Shown: positions 1 through 6,231 of the stretch, in pieces
Layout of the letters: each line of letters opens with the position of its first letter
Position numbering within the stretch: the first letter of the stretch is position 1
DNA from: Desulfobacterales bacterium
Lineage (GTDB): Bacteria > Desulfobacterota > Desulfobulbia > Desulfobulbales > BM004
DNA: 10,650 nucleotides
Assembly (NCBI GenBank): GCA_030621655.1
Contig: JAUXHH010000042.1
Location: 1-10,650 of the forward strand
Direction: 5' to 3'
Made by a program: the position numbers and the translations under genes
Notes under the pieces: generated by a model
What the model was told of the DNA's origin: nothing
What the model saw: the letters and a program-made list of their open reading frames with translations, nothing else
Databases searched by the model: none

Positions 1-109
1 ACACCGTGCAGGAACTGCTCGGCCATAAGGATGTTCTACCACCATGATCTATACGCATGTCCTGCGGCAGAAGGGGATTCGGCCAGTGAAAAGTCCGCTG
101 GATGTTTAG
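1..109 (+). pseudogene. 3' end of integron-type tyrosine recombinase, frameshifted
   Basis: Only the C-terminus is in the window. From base 3 the frame reads TVQELLGHKDV, the tyrosine-recombinase box holding the second conserved histidine. The frame then runs into a stop at 45-47. Shifting frame at about base 36-38 restores TTMIYTHVLRQKGIRPVK and SPLDV, ending at the TAG of 107-109. Known integron integrases read KDVSTTMIYTHV followed by a GVRSPLD-like tail, so one base, probably a T of the missing Ser codon, has been lost. The nucleophilic Tyr (codon 50-52) lies after the break, so the product as read would be inactive. The match to the IntI tail is closer than to XerC/D or phage integrases. 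In the usual integron layout attI and the cassettes lie upstream of intI, that is, outside the window to the left. A sequencing error in the single base is the alternative to true inactivation. Confidence 0.8.
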
Positions 110-239
110 GCGGTTTGGAGATATTGGTTCTGTCCTTCAGCGTAAAAATGCAGTGGCTTTTTGTTAGCAACTCTGCTAGTATCCCCTGTTCATTTCAAAA
201 TAATATTTAGAGTTTAATGTACAGCTATCATTATATTTC

Positions 240-245
240 AGGAGG
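240..245 (+). promoter_or_regulatory. Shine-Dalgarno site of ilvC
   Basis: A perfect AGGAGG lies five bases before the ATG at 251. It fixes the start and predicts efficient translation. I see no convincing promoter hexamers in the AT-rich 110-239 stretch. That stretch holds a small inverted repeat (TAGCA at 165-169 and TGCTA at 174-178) but no leader peptide or T-box that I could recognise. Confidence 0.85.
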
Positions 246-250
246 AAAAA

Positions 251-1729
251 ATGGACGTTACATTTAAAACAAATGTCTTTGAAACCGAGGTCATCACGCT
301 GGCTGATACCCAGGAGATGATTGTCCGGGGAGGACGTGATAAATTTCCCTTGCTTGCCAAGGCTTTCGATGGCATCAAACAGATAGGCGTTATTGGCTGG
401 GGTTCCCAGGGACCTGCCCAGGCCCAGAATCTCAGGGATTCATTGGAGAACACTGATGTCAGGGTGAAAATCGGCCTGCGCTTGGGTAGTGCTTCAATGG
501 CCAGTGCCAGGGAAGCAGGTTTCACAGAGGAGACAGGTACCCTTGGCGAGATGTACGAGGTGGTTGCCGAGTCCGATATGGTGCTCCTGCTGATTTCCGA
601 TGCAGCCCAGATTGATCATTATGGGAAGATATTTACCACCATGAAGGATGGTGCCACCCTGGGACTTTCCCATGGTTTCCTTTTGGGGCATCTTGAAAGC
701 ATCGATGAATATTTTCCAAAAAATATCAATGTGGTAGGTGTGTGTCCCAAGGGCATGGGGCCTTCCGTCCGCAGGCTGTATGTACAGGGCAAGGAGATAA
801 ACGGTGCCGGTATTAATACAAGCTTTGCAGTTGAGCAGGATATTGACGGCAAGGCCACGGATCAGGCCCTTGGCTGGGCAGTAGCTGTTGGCGCGCCCTA
901 TGTCTTTATGACCACCCTGGGGAGTGAATACCGCAGTGATATTTTTGGCGAGCGCGGCATTTTGCTTGGTGCGGTGCACGGCATAGTGGAATCGCTTTAC
1001 CGCCGTTTTGTCATGCAGGAAGGTATGGCTGAAGAACAGGCATTTACTGATTCGGTGGAAAATGTAACAGGTCCTTTGAGCCGGACAATTTCCCATGACG
1101 GCATACTTGCAGTCTATGAACAATGTGATGCCGAAGGGAAAAAGATTTTTGAAAAAATTTATTCCCATTCTTACAAGCCGGCTTTTGATATCCTGCTTGA
1201 AATATATGATGAAGTCTCCAGCGGTAATGAAATCCGCTCTGTGTATCTGGCGGGCAAGAGATTTGACCGTTTCCCCATGGGCAGGATTGATGGGACCAGT
1301 ATGTGGCAGGTAGGAGAAAAAGTCAGGGCCAATCGTTCAGACGCTATGCCCAGGATCAACCCCTTTACTGCAGGACTTTACTGTGCAACCATGATGGCCC
1401 AGATTGATCTGCTTATTGAAAAAGGTCACTGTTTGAGTGAAGTGGCGAATGAATCGGTGATCGAGGCAGTGGATTCCCTCAATCCCTACATGCATTTCAA
1501 AGGGGTGGCCTACATGGTAGATAACTGCTCAACAACGGCAAGGCTTGGTTCCAGAAAGTGGGCGCCAAGATTTGAATACAATATTGAGCAGCAGGCCTTT
1601 GTTGATTATGATGCCGACAAGCCCGTTGATGAGGATTTGATCGCTGCCTTTAAGTCCCATAAGGTGCACGCTGCCCTTGCAGTATGCGCCACCATGAGGC
1701 CCTCGGTTGATATATCGTTCAGCGAGTAA
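251..1729 (+). CDS. ilvC: Ketol-acid reductoisomerase, class II, plant-like
   Basis: Cytoplasmic enzyme of valine, leucine and isoleucine synthesis. It converts acetolactate or acetohydroxybutyrate to the dihydroxy acid with Mg2+ and NADPH. The N-terminal Rossmann fold carries GVIGWGSQGPAQAQN (residues 46-60). R77, S80 and S82 lie in the beta-2 loop that usually reads NADPH phosphate. Catalytic K167 lies in CPKGMGP. Metal ligands are D230 and E234 (SDIFGERG) and E401 and E405 (NESVIEAVDSLNP). S427 lies in DNCSTTARLGSRKWAPR. At 492 residues with two C-terminal helical repeats it is a class II enzyme, unlike the roughly 330-residue class I form. Blocks such as GLSHGFLLGHL, GPSVRRLYVQGKE and FGERGILLGAVHGIVE match plant chloroplast enzymes more closely than E. 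coli IlvC, from memory of those sequences. No ilvB, ilvN or leuA is adjacent, so it seems to be transcribed alone. It starts at a perfect Shine-Dalgarno and ends in a terminator. Confidence 0.97.
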   Translation: MDVTFKTNVFETEVITLADTQEMIVRGGRDKFPLLAKAFDGIKQIGVIGWGSQGPAQAQNLRDSLENTDVRVKIGLRLGSASMASAREAGFTEETGTLGEMYEVVAESDMVLLLISDAAQIDHYGKIFTTMKDGATLGLSHGFLLGHLESIDEYFPKNINVVGVCPKGMGPSVRRLYVQGKEINGAGINTSFAVEQDIDGKATDQALGWAVAVGAPYVFMTTLGSEYRSDIFGERGILLGAVHGIVESLYRRFVMQEGMAEEQAFTDSVENVTGPLSRTISHDGILAVYEQCDAEGKKIFEKIYSHSYKPAFDILLEIYDEVSSGNEIRSVYLAGKRFDRFPMGRIDGTSMWQVGEKVRANRSDAMPRINPFTAGLYCATMMAQIDLLIEKGHCLSEVANESVIEAVDSLNPYMHFKGVAYMVDNCSTTARLGSRKWAPRFEYNIEQQAFVDYDADKPVDEDLIAAFKSHKVHAALAVCATMRPSVDISFSE

Positions 1730-1760
1730 TTTTATAACAGCACTTGTGTGACGTATTCAG

Positions 1761-1792
1761 GGCCCGTCAGTACTTTGTGACGGGCCTTTTTT
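1761..1792 (+). terminator. Rho-independent terminator of ilvC
   Basis: A perfect 9-bp GC-rich stem (GGCCCGTCA at 1761-1769, TGACGGGCC at 1778-1786) with an 8-base loop is followed by six T residues. It lies about 30 bases after the ilvC stop and ends one base before the stop codon of the converging HD1 gene. The T-run exists on the plus strand only, so it acts mainly on ilvC. For HD1 transcripts the hairpin could only serve as a 3' stabilising structure. Confidence 0.92.
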
Positions 1793-1793
1793 C

Positions 1794-2771
1794 TTATTCC
1801 CCCAGCCCGGTATCACCGAATTTCTGGCGGACCTTCTTTACAATATTGTCCCGCTTCAATTCCTGGTAAACGGATTTATTCTTATCTGTCATGATTTTTT
1901 CGAGGAACTTGCGCTGGTTTTCCAGGGAGATGATATAGAGATTTTCATTAATGGACCAGCGGGCTTTAAAGTGAGGAACCATGTAACTGCTGATATCATC
2001 AAGTGTCTTTTTGAAGCGCGTTTCGCTGACCTCGAAAAAGTGGATCGTATGGTGAAGAAAGTCGATCTCGTTTTTAAAATTTCCTATCTCGGCTTCCTGG
2101 AATTCATGATAGAGAAAAAGCAGCTTTTCAAGATAGGTATGGTCAGCCATTTGTGCTATAAGGTCAGCAGTGCCAAGAATTTTGCCAAGCAGTTCTATTT
2201 TTTGTGAGGAGAAATTAATAGCAGGTATTTCAGCCGCAAGGTCAGTACACAGTATCATATCCCGTAGGTCAACTATCTCCTGACTCTCAAGATGTAAAGT
2301 GGCAGCATGTTTTTCTACAAAATCCATGCTGAGGTTGACATGATCCTGGGTATGTTTGGCACCGGTCCCTTCCATGTCGCATGCTTTCTGTATCATCCCG
2401 GTATCATGCATGAGGGCGCCGGTAAGGCCAAGGAAGATTTCCTGCACGCTGAAATTTTTGCTGCTGAGCTGAGCGCCATGGAGCAGTCGTGCCATGGCCA
2501 GGTAGGTATCGGTTATGTGCCGGAGATTGTGATAATCGGTGTTGCAGGCTTTGTATCCCTCCAGATGACCTTCATACAGGTCAATGGTGAATTTGAAAAT
2601 ACGGTAAATCGGTTCTGCGTCAAATTCTGGAGTGAACAGGCTGAGAGTATGGAGTACCTCTTTATGGACCGCCTCCGGGGAATCCATATCGATAAGTGTA
2701 GAGAGTCGCTGCTTATCAAAAGCCCTCGTATGAGATGGCCTGGAGGTATCAGTACCTGAAGGATTTGTCAT
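1794..2771 (-). CDS. HD-domain phosphohydrolase (HD1), PDE-like motif set
   Basis: 325 residues, predicted soluble, with no signal peptide or membrane helix. The HD metal-binding set is Y80-H81-N82-L-R-H85, H122-D123 (ALMHDTG), H140 and H144 (EGTGAKHTQDH) and D203 (GTADLIAQMAD). This supports a divalent-metal phosphohydrolase. The opening YHNxxH followed by HD and a late ADL recalls class I cyclic-nucleotide phosphodiesterases rather than (p)ppGpp or dNTP hydrolases, but the real substrate is unknown. It is a clear paralogue of HD2 (6232-7122), sharing YKAxNTxYHNLxH, GALxHDTGxIQ, EGTGAxHT and GKxLGTADLxAQMAD. It has about 16 more N-terminal residues and a charged C-terminal tail that HD2 lacks. 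The start has no obvious Shine-Dalgarno; homology with HD2 begins near residue 20, and I see no better start codon. It is divergent from the thioredoxin gene and convergent with ilvC, so probably a single-gene unit. Confidence 0.88.
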   Translation of the reverse strand: MTNPSGTDTSRPSHTRAFDKQRLSTLIDMDSPEAVHKEVLHTLSLFTPEFDAEPIYRIFKFTIDLYEGHLEGYKACNTDYHNLRHITDTYLAMARLLHGAQLSSKNFSVQEIFLGLTGALMHDTGMIQKACDMEGTGAKHTQDHVNLSMDFVEKHAATLHLESQEIVDLRDMILCTDLAAEIPAINFSSQKIELLGKILGTADLIAQMADHTYLEKLLFLYHEFQEAEIGNFKNEIDFLHHTIHFFEVSETRFKKTLDDISSYMVPHFKARWSINENLYIISLENQRKFLEKIMTDKNKSVYQELKRDNIVKKVRQKFGDTGLGE

Positions 2772-2810
2772 AATCTGAGAATTTATCGGTAGAATTTATC
2801 TGTATTTTTT

Positions 2811-2826
2811 TACTTTGAAAAAAGTA
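2811..2826. promoter_or_regulatory. Inverted repeat in the HD1/thioredoxin divergent region
   Basis: TACTTT at 2811-2816 and AAAGTA at 2821-2826 form a perfect 6-bp inverted repeat around GAAA, inside an AT-rich 181-base divergent intergenic region. A T-run precedes it on the plus strand, so it is not a terminator for either strand. It could be an operator or part of the HD1 leader. I see no clear sigma-70 promoter nearby. Confidence 0.3.
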
Positions 2827-2881
2827 ATGATTATTATAGTTGTTTAAATGATTTCATATTATAAATCAAGTGTAAGTATAG

Positions 2882-2897
2882 AGAGTTACATAACTCT
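2882..2897. promoter_or_regulatory. Operator-like palindrome upstream of the thioredoxin gene
   Basis: AGAGTTA at 2882-2888 and TAACTCT at 2891-2897 form a perfect 7-bp inverted repeat with a 2-base centre, 55 bases before the thioredoxin start. The tight spacing suits a dimeric regulator site better than an RNA hairpin. No known consensus was recognised. Confidence 0.35.
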
Positions 2898-2952
2898 TTC
2901 CAAGTGAAAAAGACTGAGTACAGTTATTTATTAAAAAGTGAGAGTGTAAATA

Positions 2953-3498
2953 ATGCAAATAATGAAAAGGTCAAGTGTGCTGTTATCATGCTTGCTGATG
3001 GTGTTTTTTCTGTTTCTTATTACAGGGTGCGAGAATATAGCCGGTTTGGGTAACGCCAAGAGGATGGAGGTCGGAAAACCGGCTCCTGACTTCGTGTTGC
3101 AGGATGCATCCGGAAAGGTCTGGAAGCTTTCCGGTTTGAAGGGCAAAGTGGTTTTTGTTAATTTCTGGGCCACCTGGTGTAAGCCATGCAGAGATGAAAT
3201 GCCCTCTATGGAAGCCCTCAATAAGGCCATGGCAGATAAGCCGTTCCAGATGCTTTCCATTATCTTCAATGATGACCTTGATCTGGCAAAGAGCTATGCC
3301 AGACGGCAGGGGGCTACATTTCCCGTGCTTGGCAATCCCAGCAAGGAATTGACCCAGGCCTATATGATAACCGGTGTTCCTGAGACGTTTCTCATAGATG
3401 CTGATGGCATCCTGAGGCATAAGTTTATAGGCCCCTACGATTGGAGTTCCCCGAAAATGAAAAATGTTGTGCTTGAACTTTTCAATATCTTCAAATGA
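2953..3498 (+). CDS. TlpA/ResA-like thioredoxin lipoprotein
   Basis: 181-residue thiol-disulfide reductase expected to be anchored on the periplasmic side of a membrane. Residues 1-25 are a basic start plus a hydrophobic stretch ending in LITG before C26, a lipobox for signal peptidase II. The mature domain begins with the AhpC/TSA-type motif VGKPAPDFVLQDASGK. It carries the active site WATWCKPC (C76, C79), a later GVPETFLID with the cis-proline P143, and a normal C-terminal strand-helix. TlpA, ResA and CcmG relatives keep cysteines reduced for cytochrome c maturation or other envelope proteins; no cytochrome maturation genes are in view, so the client is unknown. A second in-frame ATG at 2962 is possible, but 2953 has a better purine-rich sequence (GTGAGAG) about 9 bases upstream. 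It may be cotranscribed with the DUF445 gene 86 bases downstream. Confidence 0.93.
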   Translation: MQIMKRSSVLLSCLLMVFFLFLITGCENIAGLGNAKRMEVGKPAPDFVLQDASGKVWKLSGLKGKVVFVNFWATWCKPCRDEMPSMEALNKAMADKPFQMLSIIFNDDLDLAKSYARRQGATFPVLGNPSKELTQAYMITGVPETFLIDADGILRHKFIGPYDWSSPKMKNVVLELFNIFK

Positions 3499-3584
3499 CG
3501 CAGGGCTGCAATTCTCCTCGCTGAGATAATCTATGTTCCGGTTCTAAATATTTTCACTTTCAACAAGTTTACTGGAGTTTAATG

Positions 3585-4184
3585 ATGTTGGTATATACAT
3601 TACCATTGATTGGTGCGCTTATCGGTTGGCTGACAAATTATATTGCCATCAAAATGCTGTTTCACCCCAAAAATAAGGTAAAAATTTTCTTCCTTTCAGT
3701 GCAGGGAGTGTTTCCCAAGAGACAGAAAGCACTTGCCCGCAAGCTCGGCCAGATTGTTTCGGAAGAACTGGTTTCGGCGCAGGATGTTACAGCCCATCTC
3801 AAGGAAAAGGCAACATCCGAGGCTGTTCTTAGTCATATCGCCCTGAAGCTGGAAGAAGGGATATCTAAACGGTTGCCGGGGGCCTTTCCCATACTGGCCA
3901 TGTTGAAGTCAAGCGATATGGCAGATAAGATAAAAAACATGTTGCTTGATCAGATGGGCGGTCTCAATGAAGAGTTGATTGACAAGCTGAGTGGTGAACT
4001 GGAAGAAGAGCTTGATGTGCAAAGAATCGTTGAGGAGAAGGTTTCTGCTTTTTCCAGTGATAAATTGGAAGAAATTCTTTTTTCCATAATGCGGCGGGAA
4101 TTAAAATTTATAGAACTGGTCGGCGCTGTCTTGGGTTTTTTTATAGGAGTGGCGCAGATTCTGCTGTTATCGTTTCCATATTAA
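3585..4184 (+). CDS. DUF445 family membrane protein, short form
   Basis: Recognised from its N-terminus, PLIGALIGWLTNYIAIKML followed by FHP, the hallmark of DUF445 (YheB/YjiN-like) proteins. The family has no firmly established biochemical role. The protein has a first transmembrane helix at about residues 4-24. A charged, helical middle (about 45-170, with many Lys and Glu) follows. A second hydrophobic helix near the C-terminus (LVGAVLGFFIGVAQILLLSF) closes it, so both ends are membrane embedded. It is 199-200 residues, about half the length of many DUF445 proteins. Two tandem ATGs occur at 3582 and 3585. GGAG at 3574-3577 is 7 bases from the second and only 4 from the first, so I chose 3585. 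The gene follows the thioredoxin gene on the same strand with no clear terminator between them. Confidence 0.88.
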   Translation: MLVYTLPLIGALIGWLTNYIAIKMLFHPKNKVKIFFLSVQGVFPKRQKALARKLGQIVSEELVSAQDVTAHLKEKATSEAVLSHIALKLEEGISKRLPGAFPILAMLKSSDMADKIKNMLLDQMGGLNEELIDKLSGELEEELDVQRIVEEKVSAFSSDKLEEILFSIMRRELKFIELVGAVLGFFIGVAQILLLSFPY

Positions 4185-4224
4185 TCTGGAAGCAAATATA
4201 AGTAGTTTCAGCTTTTTAAAATCC

Positions 4225-4440
4225 TTATTCTTCGATGTGTTTTTCAATAATCTCTGACACAATTTTGGTTCCGCACTTACGGCAATATCCACGAATAAAT
4301 TTATCTCCATAAACTTCAAATTCATCTGGACCAAATATGCCTACGTTAGCTTCGTCGCAAGAATTACACCAAGCATTTTCAATAAATACTTTTCGTTCAA
4401 AAAAATCAGGGAGCAAAATTTGGTAATTTTGTGTGTTCAT
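4225..4440 (-). CDS. Small zinc-ribbon protein of unknown function
   Basis: 71 residues with two CxxC knuckles, C25-C28 (WCNSC) and C53-C56 (YCRKCG), 24 residues apart. This is a typical four-cysteine zinc-ribbon spacing. The rest is acidic, with no signal peptide or membrane segment. TAGGA ends four to five bases before the ATG, a usable ribosome site, which together with the coherent motif argues for a real gene. It is noticeably more AT-rich than the neighbouring genes and stands alone between the converging DUF445 gene and a long intergenic stretch, so recent acquisition is possible. I do not recognise a named family; nucleic-acid binding or a metal-binding accessory role are both possible. 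Confidence 0.7.
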   Translation of the reverse strand: MNTQNYQILLPDFFERKVFIENAWCNSCDEANVGIFGPDEFEVYGDKFIRGYCRKCGTKIVSEIIEKHIEE

Positions 4441-4523
4441 AATTTCCTAATACCTTTAAAGATGTCTGCCCTTGCGATCAAATAATAAAAGGGGCGCTTC
4501 TCTTTTCGTGCATGCCTTTTGCC

Positions 4524-4549
4524 ATATGCAAATAAGCAGAAATGCATAT
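4524..4549. repeat. Inverted repeat, 7-bp arms
   Basis: ATATGCA at 4524-4530 and TGCATAT at 4543-4549 flank a 12-base spacer. TGCATATG recurs at about 4631-4638. The function is unknown; it is not followed by a T-run, so it is not a terminator. Confidence 0.4.
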
Positions 4550-4687
4550 TAAGCGGTGGGACGCATGGTGTCAAGGGGGAATGAGGGGTTACTTATTGCA
4601 GACAGAAGTTGGCGCAAGTCGCTAATGCCCTGCATATGAAATGAAACCCCCCCGATAAAACAAGGCAATGGATCAGTCTTTTCTATT

Positions 4688-4698
4688 TGACACTGTCA
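4688..4698. promoter_or_regulatory. Palindrome TGACACTGTCA overlapping a TTGACA hexamer
   Basis: A perfect 11-base palindrome (TGACA-C-TGTCA) overlaps a consensus -35-like TTGACA at 4687-4692. No good -10 element is found 16-18 bases downstream, so a promoter is not supported. An operator is possible. Confidence 0.25.
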
Positions 4699-4802
4699 GA
4701 CACATCAGCAGAAACCTGTTTTTTTACAGAAGTTATTTAATATGCTTATATGAGTTTTAGAAGTTCGGGCAGGCAGAGGCTTTTTCCAGGTTATCTTTTT
4801 TA

Positions 4803-4832
4803 TTGACACCCAGCGCAAGATTTATTTAAAAA
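4803..4832 (+). promoter_or_regulatory. Candidate promoter of the cyclase gene
   Basis: A perfect TTGACA (4803-4808) is followed after 18 bases by TAAAAA (4827-4832, four of six matches to TATAAT) within a very AT-rich tract. It would give a 5' leader of roughly 160 bases containing the inverted repeats at 4839-4856 and 4917-4951. The assignment rests on hexamer matching only. Confidence 0.3.
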
Positions 4833-4838
4833 TTATTA

Positions 4839-4856
4839 TTATAGAATTATCTATAA
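4839..4856. repeat. Inverted repeat in the cyclase leader
   Basis: TTATAG (4839-4844) and CTATAA (4851-4856) form a perfect 6-bp inverted repeat around AATTAT. It lies just downstream of the candidate promoter, where a regulator could bind. The AT composition makes chance occurrence fairly likely. Confidence 0.3.
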
Positions 4857-4916
4857 CGAATTCGAAGTGGTTTGCAGTAGCACCCTGTTTTTTCACAAGC
4901 ACATAAAAAACAAATA

Positions 4917-4951
4917 CTTATCACCTAGTATGATAGAGTATCTGCGATAAG
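4917..4951 (+). repeat. Nested inverted repeats in the cyclase leader
   Basis: The outer arms CTTATC (4917-4922) and GATAAG (4946-4951) enclose a second inverted repeat, GATA-GAG-TATC (4932-4942). If transcribed this could fold as a stem with an internal hairpin about 50 bases before the cyclase start. The arms are short and the structure is not tested. Confidence 0.3.
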
Positions 4952-5002
4952 AATCAATTCAACCAACATTCACCTCATCATAGCCCAACAGGGATCATCA
5001 AA

Positions 5003-6127
5003 ATGCATAATCCCCTACTCATAAAAACATTGGAACACCGCAAGGATGAGTTAATTTCTGAAATCATCAACCTTTTTAAGAGATTATATTCTTCCGACAG
5101 TCGGTATGAGCCTGTAACAGCCGCTCATCAGGAACTGATACAAACGGAACTAACAGCCCTGTTTGATAATATCCTGGAGAAGGAGAGTAGCACGAAAACA
5201 AGTGAAGTCACGATTCTACTTTCAGATCTGCGTGGTTTTACAGCAATGGCAGAACAGTTTCCAGCAGCATCGGTTGTAGAAATGCTAAACCGATACTTTT
5301 CGAAGATGAGTGAGATCATCGTAACCGATCATGGCGGCATGATTGATAAGTTCATGGGTGACTCTATTATGGTCATATTCAGGGCAAGAACAGGTAGATC
5401 TGATGCCCCAGAAAGAGCACTTTCCTGTGCCGTTCATATGCAGATAGCAATGGATGAGGTCAACCGGGAGAATGAATCCTTGGGTTTACCAGCCCTTTAC
5501 ATGGGAATCGGAATAAATACCGGTACCGTGATAACCGGCAAGGTGGGTTCTAACCTGCATAGTGAATATACTGTGATCGGAGATGAGGTAAACCTGGCAT
5601 CCAGTATCGTAGCATTCAGTCTGCGAGGCCAGATACTAATCAGTGAAAATACATATCAGCGTGCAAAGGATTACATCGAAACCGGTGATCCAACGACGGT
5701 ATTTGTCAAGGGTAAAAAAGATCCAGTAAGTCTCCATGAACTACTATTGATTAAACAACCAAGTCAGCTGTTTGTCCCCCGGAGAGAGGTACGGAAGAGC
5801 CCCAGGATTAACATAGATATGCCCTTTACCTATCAACATGTAGATGGAAAGGAGATCCTACCGGAAAAATACAAAGGCCAGATCATCGATATCGGTTATA
5901 ATGGTTTATCCAGTGTCTTACCTGAGCAGTTAGAAGTTTTTACGGAAATCAAATTAACCATTGCCTTGTTCATGCTGGGAGACGAGATGAGTGATATTTA
6001 TGCTAAAGTACTGCGCACTAAAAAACAAAATGGTCAGTACCTGACCAATTTTGAATTTACCTCTGTACACATTTATGCAAAAAAAGCCATCAAGTTATTT
6101 ATCGACAGGATGATTCTGGGGATGTAA
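5003..6127 (+). CDS. Class III nucleotidyl cyclase with C-terminal PilZ domain
   Basis: 374 residues, predicted cytoplasmic, with no membrane segment. Residues 1-62 are helical and unassigned. Residues about 66-245 form a class III cyclase catalytic domain: metal ligands D75 (LLSDLRGFT) and D120 (DKFMGDS), purine-contact K116 and T190 (EYTVIGDEVN), and transition-state N197. The Lys/Thr pair is the class IIIb adenylate cyclase signature, so ATP to cAMP is the likely reaction. The transition-state Arg expected four residues after N197 is S201, so activity may be reduced or altered. Residues about 258-374 fit a PilZ c-di-GMP-binding domain. RxxxR occurs twice (R260-R264 and R264-R268), followed by the DxSxxG-like motif D296-I-G-Y-N-G301, with Gly replacing Ser, and the usual beta-rich tail. 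The start has a modest AGGGA eight bases upstream. HD2 lies 104 bases downstream on the same strand, so the two are probably cotranscribed. The fusion suggests c-di-GMP control of cyclase output. Confidence 0.9.
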   Translation: MHNPLLIKTLEHRKDELISEIINLFKRLYSSDSRYEPVTAAHQELIQTELTALFDNILEKESSTKTSEVTILLSDLRGFTAMAEQFPAASVVEMLNRYFSKMSEIIVTDHGGMIDKFMGDSIMVIFRARTGRSDAPERALSCAVHMQIAMDEVNRENESLGLPALYMGIGINTGTVITGKVGSNLHSEYTVIGDEVNLASSIVAFSLRGQILISENTYQRAKDYIETGDPTTVFVKGKKDPVSLHELLLIKQPSQLFVPRREVRKSPRINIDMPFTYQHVDGKEILPEKYKGQIIDIGYNGLSSVLPEQLEVFTEIKLTIALFMLGDEMSDIYAKVLRTKKQNGQYLTNFEFTSVHIYAKKAIKLFIDRMILGM

Positions 6128-6231
6128 GCAGACCGTCAATACACTCCTTCTTCATTTGAGGTGGAAATTTTGCCCCACCAGATACCCACAACAACTCAAC
6201 CTCAACTGAACCTTTAAGGCACTTTAATGAC

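Larger units (their letters stand above)
4441..5002. other. 562-base intergenic stretch without a convincing gene
   Basis: It separates the zinc-ribbon gene from the cyclase gene. I find no RNA gene, transposase or convincing coding frame. Short open frames such as 4542-4625 (27 codons, beginning MHIKRWDAWCQGG) lack ribosome sites and recognisable homology. It holds several inverted repeats: 4524-4549, 4688-4698, 4839-4856 and nested repeats within 4917-4951. The right half is very AT-rich, and a run of seven C residues lies near 4647. It probably contains the promoter and leader of the cyclase gene. The left half, around 4550-4650, is more GC-balanced and could be the remains of something degraded. 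Confidence 0.5.

Noticed and set aside
494..1168. 224-codon open frame on the minus strand inside ilvC
   Set aside because: Lies entirely antisense to a confidently identified gene, has a Cys/His-rich composition typical of shadow frames and no recognisable domain.
2307..2759. 150-codon plus-strand open frame across HD1
   Set aside because: Antisense to the HD1 coding sequence, whose motifs are conserved with HD2; no ribosome site or domain.
2986..3420. 144-codon minus-strand open frame across the thioredoxin gene
   Set aside because: Antisense to an intact lipobox plus CxxC protein; no independent support.
4190..4216. Possible terminator after the DUF445 gene (AAGC ... GCTTTTT)
   Set aside because: Only a 4-bp stem with a 17-base loop; too weak to call.
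4542..4625. 27-codon open frame in the long intergenic region
   Set aside because: No Shine-Dalgarno, no homology that I recognise, and competing short frames on the same bases.
4983..4989. GCCCAAC, reverse complement of an attC-like GTTRRRY core
   Set aside because: A single 7-base match without paired core sites or the long imperfect palindrome of an attC; expected by chance despite the nearby integrase remnant.
6158..6180. GGTGG/CCACC inverted repeat between the cyclase and HD2
   Set aside because: No following T-run and a short stem with a long loop; neither a terminator nor an evident operator.
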